From assembly GCA_031273305.1 (NCBI GenBank), contig JAISSC010000194.1:1-12659 (forward strand): DNA of 12,659 nt, in the 5' to 3' direction. This document shows, piece by piece, positions 1 through 6,499 of this stretch. Within the stretch, counting starts at the first letter, position 1. Every line of letters begins with the position of its first letter. Position numbers and translations under genes: made by a program. The DNA comes from Flavobacteriaceae bacterium (lineage in GTDB: Bacteria > Bacteroidota > Bacteroidia > Flavobacteriales > Weeksellaceae). Under the pieces are notes generated by a model. The model was not told where the DNA came from and ran no database searches. It saw nothing but the letters and a program-made list of their open reading frames with translations.

Positions 1-1
1 A

Positions 2-811
2 GGAAGGATGACGGAGTTGTTTGTTCAGGTTTTATTCTTTCAGCTGGAAGAAGAGGGGAAGATACGTTTTTCAGATAAATTATCGACCTATTATCCCGGC
101 ATTCCGGGTTCGGATAAAATAACGTTGGAGAAGTTGCTCAGACATAAGAGTGGATTGAAATTCACGGATTCTCTCCACGTATACAATACAAGAGAAAAAG
201 TGACTCAATATTTACAAAGGTATCCGAGCCTAAAGGAAAACGGATACTCTAATTTTGACTATCTTCTGTTAGGGTTTATACTGGAAGACGTTTCAGGGAA
301 AGACTTTGACGGGGTATTAAAATCAGGGATTATAGATAAACTGTCGCTTAAAAATACTTATTACGAAGAGAAACCATCCGAAGGAAATATAGCACTCTCT
401 TATTATAAACAATCAGGTTCTTGGAAAACAAGAGGAGCCGGATGGGAAGTAGGATCATACAAAACGACAGGAGGAATATATTCAACCCCACATGATTTGA
501 ATATTTTTGTTACTGCCTTATTTAATGGGAAACTCTTTAGTCAGAAAACCGTAAATAAATACATTAAAGAGAAAGATAGAAGTAAGAGAACTTCTTTTTA
601 TTATCAAAAAGAATATGATTTGTATTCTTTTAATGCAGATATTAAGGCATTTCAGATTCAATTAAGATATTCAGACAAGGAAAACCTGAGCATGTGTATA
701 ATTTCTAATGCCAATGATGACATGGGACTGGAATTTTTATTTGGTGTTTTAAAAGATTCCTATTATGCAAAACCGGTGAGGTTCCCTACTATTTTACTGA
801 ACGACCAGTAA
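2..811 (+). CDS. Serine hydrolase, beta-lactamase/PBP4* fold (PF00144-like), 5'-partial, probable pseudoenzyme
   Basis: This is the C-terminal part of a beta-lactamase-fold serine hydrolase cut by the window edge. The frame is open back to base 2, and homology-like sequence continues upstream of the ATG at 8, so that ATG is probably internal. Numbering from it: the segment G-R-M-T-E-L-F aligns with the family signature G-S-x-T-K-x-F, but the nucleophile Ser reads Arg (AGG) and the general-base Lys reads Glu (GAG). The second motif Y-S-N is intact at 80-82. The family's G-G-x-x-S-T-x-x-D-L motif is present at 155-163 (GGIYSTPHDL). The third motif, usually H/K-x-G, reads F-N-A at 208-210. Two of three catalytic motifs are thus lost while the frame is open, which suggests a non-catalytic paralogue or a decaying gene. 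The start, and any signal peptide, lie outside the window. It converges on the next gene with an 8-bp gap. The fold is well supported; loss of activity is inference. Confidence 0.8.
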   Translation, partial: GRMTELFVQVLFFQLEEEGKIRFSDKLSTYYPGIPGSDKITLEKLLRHKSGLKFTDSLHVYNTREKVTQYLQRYPSLKENGYSNFDYLLLGFILEDVSGKDFDGVLKSGIIDKLSLKNTYYEEKPSEGNIALSYYKQSGSWKTRGAGWEVGSYKTTGGIYSTPHDLNIFVTALFNGKLFSQKTVNKYIKEKDRSKRTSFYYQKEYDLYSFNADIKAFQIQLRYSDKENLSMCIISNANDDMGLEFLFGVLKDSYYAKPVRFPTILLNDQ

Positions 812-819
812 AAAAAGAA

Positions 820-2079
820 TTAAGGGTATAGAAGATATTTAGCTCGCTTCGTTTTAAACTTCTCCAAATCGTCCTTCCATGAGTTTCTGATTTCTTCTTC
901 CGATTTCCCACCTATAATCTGTTTACGGAGTTTATCGGTTCCCGCAAGTTTATCAAAAAATAAATCTTTATTGAAGAACAGAGGTTTGTTGTTGTTAGCG
1001 TATGCCGTTAATATCCATTCCAGTTTGATTTCGGATAAATGAGGTTCGTCTCTTAAATCCTTTCCATAACAAACTTGTCCTTTATAACGCGGGCTTTTGG
1101 CACCGAAGTTAGGTTGAGGAATAAATTTAAAATCATAAGTTGTTATGTAAGGAGACCCATATACTTCAAAAGGAAAATCCGTTCCTCTTCCCTCACTGAC
1201 ATTGGTTCCTTCAAAAAAGCAGGTACTTGGGTATAAATTAATAGCATGGTCGGTTTTTAAATTTGGAGAAGGAGGTATTGGAAGAGAATATTTTTTAGAA
1301 TGAGTATAATTCTTTAACGGAATAATGCTCAGTTCGCATTGCAGTCCGTTTTTCAACCATTTTTCTCCGTTAATCATCCGGGCGTATTCCCCAATGGTCA
1401 TTCCATAGACGACAGGTACTTTATGCATACCTACAAAAGATTGGAAACCCTCTTCCAGAACAGTACCATCCACATAATGTCCGTTCGGGTTGGGTCTGTC
1501 GAGTATCACCAAAGGAATTTTGTTTTCTGCTGCTGTTTCCATTACGTAATGTAAGGTGGATATATAAGTATAGAAACGGACACCTACATCCTGAATATCA
1601 AATAAAAGAATATCAATATCTTTTATCTGTTCCTGAGTAGGTTTCTTATTATTTCCATACAAAGAGATGATTTCTATCCCGGTTTTAGTATCCTTACCAT
1701 CTTTTACCTGCTCTCCGGCATCGGCATTTCCTCTAAAACCATGTTCAGGGGAAAATATTTTTTTGATTTGTATTCTTTCCGAGATTAAAAAATCTACAAT
1801 AGAAACCGTATCAATACTAAGATAATTTGGATTGTTAGTAGGAGATTTGCGAAAAATGATTCCGGTCTGGTTGGTTATTATTCCTACCTTTTTTCCTTCA
1901 AGAAGAGGAAGATATAGTTCGGATTGGTCGGCACCGGTAATAATCCCATCATGGTTATGAATAGGGAATCTACTTTTATCCTGTGCGGGTAAAGAAATAC
2001 AACAAAAGCAGAAAAAAATACTAAACAATTGAGTATATTTGACAAAAAATTTTTCGAAGTTGAGTTTCACCTGGTTCAT
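820..2079 (-). CDS. namZ: Exo-beta-N-acetylmuramidase, NamZ family (DUF1343), secreted
   Basis: The product (419 aa from the chosen ATG) matches the DUF1343/NamZ family, whose characterised members remove terminal N-acetylmuramic acid from the non-reducing ends of peptidoglycan fragments during cell-wall recycling. Conserved stretches are GIITNQTG near 67-74, FSPEHGFRG at 109-117, the DIQDVGVRFYTY block near 161-172, LDRPNPNG near 193-200, and EGTNVSEGRGT at 290-300. The N terminus has a hydrophobic segment (LFSIFFCFCCISL) followed by PAQ, consistent with a signal peptide and periplasmic action. I chose the ATG at 2079. An in-frame TTG at 2103 would add 8 residues, but it falls inside a good -7 promoter element (2101-2108). 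The 5' end overlaps that of the divergent permease. It converges with the serine hydrolase. The LD-carboxypeptidase 6.5 kb away could act on related muropeptide pools, though no operon links them. Confidence 0.92.
   Translation of the reverse strand: MNQVKLNFEKFFVKYTQLFSIFFCFCCISLPAQDKSRFPIHNHDGIITGADQSELYLPLLEGKKVGIITNQTGIIFRKSPTNNPNYLSIDTVSIVDFLISERIQIKKIFSPEHGFRGNADAGEQVKDGKDTKTGIEIISLYGNNKKPTQEQIKDIDILLFDIQDVGVRFYTYISTLHYVMETAAENKIPLVILDRPNPNGHYVDGTVLEEGFQSFVGMHKVPVVYGMTIGEYARMINGEKWLKNGLQCELSIIPLKNYTHSKKYSLPIPPSPNLKTDHAINLYPSTCFFEGTNVSEGRGTDFPFEVYGSPYITTYDFKFIPQPNFGAKSPRYKGQVCYGKDLRDEPHLSEIKLEWILTAYANNNKPLFFNKDLFFDKLAGTDKLRKQIIGGKSEEEIRNSWKDDLEKFKTKRAKYLLYP
2034..2041 (+). promoter_or_regulatory. 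Putative -7 element (TATATTTG) of the permease operon
   Basis: TATATTTG matches TAnnTTTG exactly and sits 18 bp before the TTG at 2060. No TTG/TTTG is visible at the expected -33 distance, so this is weaker than the namZ promoter. It lies inside namZ coding sequence, about 40 bp into that gene. If used, the upstream TTG at 2039 overlaps the promoter and cannot be the start, which favours 2060. Confidence 0.4.
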
Positions 2080-3289
2080 ATCTAAAAAAATAGCTTTTTC
2101 CAAAAGTAATAAAAATAATCTTTCACAAATTATTATTCGAATAGGACAGGCAGCAATTGCTATTGGGATTATGGTTTCCGTGATTACTTTAGCTATTGGA
2201 CTAGGCTCTAAGAAAGCGATTAAACAGAAAATGGCTGATTTTAACGGTCATATCACTATCAGGAGTTATGACAGTAATAATTCGTTTAATAGTTCCAAGC
2301 TCAATAAAAAGAACGTTCAAATAAATACGATAGAAAAAAATCCGAAGGTCTCCAATGTTCAGGAATATGCCACTAAAAGCGGAGTGATAAGAACGGAAAC
2401 CAGTTTTGCCGGAGTAATATTGAAAGGAGTATCCGGTGATTTTGATGCAAAACGTTTTGAGGAATTTATGGTGAAAGGAACCATCCCTCATTATTCCCGA
2501 AAAGAAGTGAGCAATGACGTGATCTTATCTCAAAAAATAGCCAAAGAAATGCAGCTGGATGTAGATTCGTCTTTTGTGATGTTTTTTGTCAGAGAAAATC
2601 AAACACCTGTATATCGGCGTTTTACCCTAAAGGGAATTTTCAGGACAGATATTAAGCAGATAGATGATGTGTACCTGATAGGAGATATTCAGCATATTCA
2701 GAAGTTAAACCACTGGTCAATAGATGATATTGGAGGATATGATATTTTTATCAAAGATATAGAACATTTAGATTCGGTTTTTCCTGACGTTGAAGAGAGT
2801 TCAGGATTCAACAATTATGCAGAAAAAGCGACTACCACCTTTTCCCAAATTAATGACTGGATACAGATATTTGACACCAATATTTTTATTATTCTATCCA
2901 TAATGATGATAGTCGTAGTCATTAATATTATTATGGTCTTATTGATTTTAATTATTGAGCGCACGAACTCCATCGGGATGTTAAAAACTTTGGGAGCGTC
3001 CAATAAGCAGATACGGAAAATATTCATCAACTATACGCTTTTCATCATGATTCCCGGATTGGTCGTAGGGAACATAATAGCCATTGTTTTATTATATGTT
3101 CAGAAGTATTTTGAGGTTATAAAATTGAACCCGGAAAACTATTATGTAAGCACCGTTCCAGTTTATATCAGTTTTAGCCATCTTCTGTTTATTTCTGCAA
3201 CATCCATTATAATCAGCGGATTGGTATTGCTTTTACCGTCTTATCTAATATCTAAGATTTCACCTATTAAAGCTATAAATTTCCAGTAA
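2060..3289 (+). CDS. ABC transporter permease, FtsX/MacB/LolE type
   Basis: This is an inner-membrane permease of the FtsX/MacB superfamily, which includes the LolC/LolE lipoprotein-release subunits. Numbered from the TTG at 2060 (409 aa), it has one N-terminal transmembrane segment (about 24-48), a large periplasmic domain of about 220 residues, then three C-terminal membrane segments (about 274-299, 323-345, 373-395). The cytoplasmic loop ERTNSIGMLKTLGASNKQI (about 300-318) is the family hallmark that couples to the ATPase. The N terminus MSFTWFISKKIAF fits the usual family start, just before an F-I-A-K-R-like motif. An in-frame TTG at 2039 would add 7 residues but overlaps a -7 element; no ATG is available, so a TTG start is likely. 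No ABC ATPase is nearby, so it probably works with one encoded elsewhere. The next gene begins 1 bp after its stop. The family is secure; the lipoprotein-export role is inference. Confidence 0.9.
   Translation: MSFTWFISKKIAFSKSNKNNLSQIIIRIGQAAIAIGIMVSVITLAIGLGSKKAIKQKMADFNGHITIRSYDSNNSFNSSKLNKKNVQINTIEKNPKVSNVQEYATKSGVIRTETSFAGVILKGVSGDFDAKRFEEFMVKGTIPHYSRKEVSNDVILSQKIAKEMQLDVDSSFVMFFVRENQTPVYRRFTLKGIFRTDIKQIDDVYLIGDIQHIQKLNHWSIDDIGGYDIFIKDIEHLDSVFPDVEESSGFNNYAEKATTTFSQINDWIQIFDTNIFIILSIMMIVVVINIIMVLLILIIERTNSIGMLKTLGASNKQIRKIFINYTLFIMIPGLVVGNIIAIVLLYVQKYFEVIKLNPENYYVSTVPVYISFSHLLFISATSIIISGLVLLLPSYLISKISPIKAINFQ
2101..2129 (-). promoter_or_regulatory. Bacteroidota-type promoter of namZ (-33 TTTG, 17 bp, -7 TACTTTTG)
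   Basis: On the minus strand, TTTG (2129-2126) is followed after 17 bp by TACTTTTG (2108-2101), an exact match to the Bacteroidota -7 consensus TAnnTTTG. Transcription would start near 2094, giving a leader of about 15 nt to the ATG at 2079. The whole element lies inside the 5' coding region of the divergent permease gene. The match is seen directly; activity is inferred. Confidence 0.6.
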
Positions 3290-3290
3290 G

Positions 3291-4394
3291 ATGAAAGTAA
3301 TTAAGGAGATAAAATTAAGCAATAACGGGCTTTTATCGGCTTTGCTAATACAGTTTTTCTTATTTCAGATCATACGGATGAGCGTGGGTACTATGAGTGG
3401 GTATTTTTCCCTTATAGTAAAAATCAAACTCTTTTTCAACGCTGTTTTTAGTCACATCAGGTTTTCCACAGGAGACTGGTTTTATAGCATTCTGGGCGTT
3501 TTACTTTTATACTGGCTGGTCAGGGCAATTATCCGGGTAGTAAAGAGAGAAAAAGAGATAGCAAAACTTTATTCCCTGAAGATTCTGATTGTCTTGAATG
3601 TATTATATGCATGGTTTATGTTGTCCTTTGGTCTTTTGTATAGTCATAAGAACTTCCCTCAATATGATGACCCGAAAGAAAAACTATTTTTAAGCGATTA
3701 TAAAATTGTAGCCGGCAATTTATTAAATGATTGCCGGATTTTGCGGGAGGAAGTATCTGTTAATCAGGAGGGAGAATTTTCAGTGAACCGTGAAAATATG
3801 ATAGAAAAACTCTACCTTGAACAAAGTGCTTTCTATGGGATTCCTCAACAAAGACCAAATGTGAAAAAATCATTATTTAGTCCCGTGATGAGAAAGTTAG
3901 GCGTTTTGGGGTATTACAATCCCTTTACAGGAGAAGCTCAGGTAGTTGAAGGCTTTCCGGACACCTCACTTCCTTTTACGATAGCCCATGAAATGGGACA
4001 TCAGGCAGGAGTAGCCCGTGAAGATGAAGCCAATTTTTATTCATTTTATATGGGAGAATCATCTGCGGATAAAAATTTTCAGTATAGTGTGAAATATAAA
4101 GCCTTAAATTATCTACTGCGGGAAATTTATGTAAATGATTCCACCTTTGTTAAAAGAGTACTGGAGAATTATTCTGAAGGAATGAAGAAAGACAGGGAGA
4201 GAGAGAAAATATTTTATTCACAGATGTCTGGATTAGGCTCTGATATGTTTTCTTATATGAATAATGCTTATCTTAAATCTAATGCTCAGGAAGAGGGAGT
4301 AATAGCATATAACCATGTTTCAAAAATGATCGTAAGTTTTTACAAAAAGACTTATCCCGCTCTCTTTAAAGATGAGAAATGGTTTAATTTGTAG
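3291..4394 (+). CDS. DUF3810 family membrane protein with zinc-metalloprotease-like HExxH motif
   Basis: The 367-residue product matches the Bacteroidota DUF3810 family. It has hydrophobic N-terminal segments (about 14-30, 62-83 and 97-117), then a soluble domain. That domain contains H-E-M-G-H at 233-237 followed by A-R-E-D-E-A-N-F (242-249), the pattern of a zinc peptidase in which a downstream Glu (E244 or E246) supplies the third ligand. I infer a membrane-anchored metallopeptidase or structural relative; no substrate is known to me. The ATG follows the permease stop by 1 bp, so the two are almost certainly co-transcribed and perhaps translationally coupled, pointing to a shared envelope role. 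No terminator is visible after it, and the accessory islet begins downstream. Confidence 0.88.
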   Translation: MKVIKEIKLSNNGLLSALLIQFFLFQIIRMSVGTMSGYFSLIVKIKLFFNAVFSHIRFSTGDWFYSILGVLLLYWLVRAIIRVVKREKEIAKLYSLKILIVLNVLYAWFMLSFGLLYSHKNFPQYDDPKEKLFLSDYKIVAGNLLNDCRILREEVSVNQEGEFSVNRENMIEKLYLEQSAFYGIPQQRPNVKKSLFSPVMRKLGVLGYYNPFTGEAQVVEGFPDTSLPFTIAHEMGHQAGVAREDEANFYSFYMGESSADKNFQYSVKYKALNYLLREIYVNDSTFVKRVLENYSEGMKKDREREKIFYSQMSGLGSDMFSYMNNAYLKSNAQEEGVIAYNHVSKMIVSFYKKTYPALFKDEKWFNL

Positions 4395-4442
4395 GAGGGG
4401 GATAAAAAGTAAGTTGTTCAATATCAGAATTTTATCTAAAGT

Positions 4443-5258
4443 ATGACAGTAATCAAACAGACAATATTAATCCTGGCTTTAGCCGTTATTGTGCTGACAG
4501 GTTGTAAACAAAAACAAACGACTGAAATTCGTGATGACTTCAAAAAGTATTACGAACAGTTTCAGGTTGACGGTTCTTTTGTTCTGTATGACCAACAGCA
4601 CGATAAATATATTATTTACAATCAGGAGCAATTCAGGCAAGCCACTATACCTGCATCAACGTTTAAGATTTGTAGTTCACTGATCGGACTTGAAACAGGG
4701 GTGATTAAAGACGAGAACTTTGTTATTCTCTGGGATGGTGTGACCCGACAAAATCTAAACTGGAATAACGACCACGATTTAAAAACAGCTTTTAAAAATT
4801 CGACAGTCTGGTATTATCAGGAGCTTGCAAGACGAGTTGGTGGACAACAAATGAAATATTGGCTTGACAAGGCAAACTACGGCAACGCTGATACTTTAGG
4901 TGGTATTGACAAGTTTTGGCTTACGGGCGGACTTCGTATCTCTCCCGAACAACAAATTGACTTTTTAAAACGACTTCACAATAACAAACTTCCTTTTTCG
5001 CAACGTTCGGTAGACATTACAAAAAACATAATGATCGTAAAGGACACGTTGGACTACGTAGTAAGAGCAAAAACAGGTTGGGGCGAACAGGATAACAAAG
5101 ACATCGGGTGGTATGTCGGTTATGTTGAGACCAAAGACAATGTTTATTATTTCGCTAATTGTATACAGTCATCCGGCTTAAACAGTAAGGACTTTATAAA
5201 TGCGAGAAATGATATTACATACCAAATACTTGACGAACTAAAAATAATTGAGAAATGA
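4443..5258 (+). CDS. bla: Class D beta-lactamase (OXA-type), lipoprotein
   Basis: This is a complete class D serine beta-lactamase (271 aa) that would hydrolyse beta-lactams in the periplasm or at a membrane surface. Visible motifs: A-S-T-F-K with nucleophile S72 and K75 (carbamylated in the family), S120-T-V (SxV motif), Y146-G-N, W159 in FWLTGGLRIS (the Trp that packs against the carbamyl-lysine), and K210-T-G. The N terminus has a hydrophobic segment ending L-T-G-C21, a lipobox, so it is probably a lipoprotein. Base use differs from a resident gene: 15 of 22 Asp codons are GAC, and Arg is often CGT or CGA, suggesting acquisition. It lies 48 bp after DUF3810, and no TAnnTTTG match is obvious before it, so read-through from the upstream operon is possible. 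It may belong to the OXA-347-like group known from Bacteroidota; that is a recollection, not a comparison. Spectrum cannot be predicted. Confidence 0.94.
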   Translation: MTVIKQTILILALAVIVLTGCKQKQTTEIRDDFKKYYEQFQVDGSFVLYDQQHDKYIIYNQEQFRQATIPASTFKICSSLIGLETGVIKDENFVILWDGVTRQNLNWNNDHDLKTAFKNSTVWYYQELARRVGGQQMKYWLDKANYGNADTLGGIDKFWLTGGLRISPEQQIDFLKRLHNNKLPFSQRSVDITKNIMIVKDTLDYVVRAKTGWGEQDNKDIGWYVGYVETKDNVYYFANCIQSSGLNSKDFINARNDITYQILDELKIIEK

Positions 5259-5301
5259 GGATTGCTACCGCTGATAGTTGTTTGGTGGGAGTGGGGGGAA
5301 G

Positions 5302-5328
5302 TTGCAAAATTTAACGTTTGTACTTTTG
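5302..5328 (+). promoter_or_regulatory. Putative promoter for the DUF5655 gene (TTG, 16 bp, TACTTTTG)
   Basis: TTG at 5302-5304 is followed after 16 bp by TACTTTTG (5321-5328), an exact -7 match with a slightly short spacer. Predicted transcription start is near 5335, giving a leader of about 100 nt before the ATG at 5435. That leader contains the palindrome at 5347-5402. The gene could therefore be expressed independently of the beta-lactamase. Confidence 0.45.
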
Positions 5329-5346
5329 TTGAAATTTTGTACATTA

Positions 5347-5402
5347 GCCGAACGGAAGTGCTTCGATTGCCTGACCTTAGCGAAACTGCCGGGACGTTGG
5401 GC
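5347..5402 (+). repeat. Imperfect palindrome resembling an integron attC site
   Basis: GCCGAACG (5347-5354) pairs 7/8 with CGTTGGGC (5395-5402). Inside these, AGT-gc-TTCG (5357-5365) pairs with CGAAACT (5381-5387) if two bases bulge, leaving a 15-nt centre. The right end GTTGGGC fits the attC R' consensus GTTRRRY; the left end GCCGAAC fits RYYYAAC at 6 of 7 positions. Nested outer and inner arms with extra unpaired bases on one strand are typical of attC folding. Against it, the spacers between arms are unequal (2 and 7 nt), and no integrase or second site is visible. It lies 88 bp after the beta-lactamase stop, between the two accessory genes. Confidence 0.4.
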
Positions 5403-5434
5403 ATAATTATAAAGACTGGGCATAGTAAACAGAA

Positions 5435-6352
5435 ATGGCAATATACAAATTAGGACAACGATTAGACCTTATAAAAGAAATTCCTTTCAAGTTTGAAAAA
5501 GAAATTCAGACATTGGTTGAAAAAAACTTGAAATCGCTATTGCATCTTGACTTTATACGTTCTGAATTTGCATTAAATGGCTTTCGTATGGACACGTTAG
5601 CTTTTGACACAGAAACTAGGTCTTTTGTAATAATCGAATATAAACGAGATAAAAATTTTAGCGTAATTGACCAAGGTTATGCTTATTTATCGTTGATGCT
5701 TAACAACAAAGCAGACTTCATTCTTGAATTTAACGAGAGCCAACAAATAACGCTTAAACGGACAGATGTTGACTGGACACAATCAAAAATAATTTTTATT
5801 TCACCGCAGTTCACAAACTACCAGAGAGAAGCCATAAATTTCAAAGACTTGCCAATTGAACTTTGGGAAGTTAAACGATTTGTGAACGATACAATTTCGT
5901 TTTACCAAATCCAAAAAATGTCAGCAAAGGAAAGTATCAAGACAATTTCAAGGAATAACGAAACTGTTGAAACTGTGAGCAAGGAAGTGAAAGTATATAC
6001 GGAGCAAGACCACTTGCAAAAGGTTGACTTTGAAACAAGAGAATTTTATGAACAGGTAAAAGAACGACTTATTTCGCTTGACGACAATGTAACAACACAA
6101 CCTAAAAAGCAAACTATCGGTTTCAAGATTGATAATAATATTTTTTGCGATATAGTTTTACAAGGCAAAGGGCTTAAAATTTATTTGAACTTGAAAAGTG
6201 GCGACTTACAAGACCAAAAACAAATCGCAAGAGATGTTTCAAACGTAGGACATTGGGGCAACGGTTCATATGAAATTAAGTTGACTGATTTAGACGATAT
6301 TGATTATGTTATAAGTTTAATTAAACAATCATTAAGAAGAAACAAAGAATAA
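5435..6352 (+). CDS. PD-(D/E)XK nuclease-like protein with C-terminal DUF5655 domain
   Basis: The 305-residue product has two parts. The N-terminal half (about 18-100) looks like a NucS/DUF91-type restriction-endonuclease fold: an E-K-E-I helix at 21-24, then R-M-D53-T-L-A-F, F-V-I-I-E68-Y-K70, giving D-x14-E-x-K, followed by Q80-x3-Y84, the extra motif seen in RecB-like nucleases. The C-terminal part (about 200-303) matches DUF5655, often labelled a predicted transport or endonuclease-associated domain. No signal peptide or membrane segment is seen, so it is cytoplasmic and probably acts on nucleic acid. Its biological role is not known to me. Asp codons are GAC in 15 of 24 cases and Arg is often CGA or CGT, like the beta-lactamase and unlike a resident gene, so I infer both came by transfer. 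The ATG at 5435 lies about 100 nt after a putative promoter. Confidence 0.82.
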   Translation: MAIYKLGQRLDLIKEIPFKFEKEIQTLVEKNLKSLLHLDFIRSEFALNGFRMDTLAFDTETRSFVIIEYKRDKNFSVIDQGYAYLSLMLNNKADFILEFNESQQITLKRTDVDWTQSKIIFISPQFTNYQREAINFKDLPIELWEVKRFVNDTISFYQIQKMSAKESIKTISRNNETVETVSKEVKVYTEQDHLQKVDFETREFYEQVKERLISLDDNVTTQPKKQTIGFKIDNNIFCDIVLQGKGLKIYLNLKSGDLQDQKQIARDVSNVGHWGNGSYEIKLTDLDDIDYVISLIKQSLRRNKE

Positions 6353-6401
6353 CTGTGCATAAACATTGTATCATTGTTGTGTAGGCGACTTAAAAATGTA
6401 T

Positions 6402-6418
6402 AGGTTCTAATTGGTATA
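6402..6418. repeat. 17-bp dispersed repeat, copy 1
   Basis: AGGTTCTAATTGGTATA recurs at 12574-12590 with one mismatch (G to C at position 12). This copy lies between the DUF5655 stop and the Ig-like gene, near the presumed right edge of the accessory islet. ATTGG-TATAC-CCAAT at 6410-6424 is also a small perfect inverted repeat. The function is unknown. Confidence 0.4.
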
Positions 6419-6464
6419 CCCAATAAAATATGAAAACTGAGATATAATAATCTAAGACAATAAG

Positions 6465-6472
6465 TATCTTTG
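6465..6472 (+). promoter_or_regulatory. Putative -7 element (TATCTTTG) for the Ig-like lipoprotein gene
   Basis: TATCTTTG matches TAnnTTTG exactly, 27 bp before the ATG at 6500, a normal leader distance. No clear -33 TTG is seen. The same 8-mer occurs again at 6488-6495, only 4 bp before the ATG and probably too close to serve unless the transcript is leaderless. The rest of the 147-bp gap (6353-6499) holds the dispersed repeat and no terminator I can recognise. Confidence 0.4.
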
Positions 6473-6499
6473 TAAGCCATATATTTTTATCTTTGTTTT

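Noticed and set aside
2080..2103. N-terminal extension of namZ from a TTG at 2103.
   Set aside because: The TTG lies in the predicted -7 element, and the ATG at 2079 gives a cleaner signal peptide.
5147..5404. Minus-strand open frame of 85 codons.
   Set aside because: It is antisense to the end of the well-supported beta-lactamase and to the palindrome, with low-complexity composition and no family resemblance.
5262..5453. Open frame of 63 codons between the beta-lactamase and the DUF5655 gene.
   Set aside because: It has no recognisable domain, covers the promoter and attC-like palindrome, and overlaps the next gene's start; it is better explained as leader sequence.
4389..6390. Possible short direct repeat (TGTAGG) at the two edges of the islet as a target-site duplication.
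   Set aside because: Only about six bases match, and the positions are not at both clear gene-islet junctions; chance is likely.
6460..6490. Resemblance of AGTATCTTTG to the promoter-containing part of Bacteroidota type II-C CRISPR repeats.
   Set aside because: Only the -7 element is shared; there is no repeat-spacer periodicity and no cas gene.
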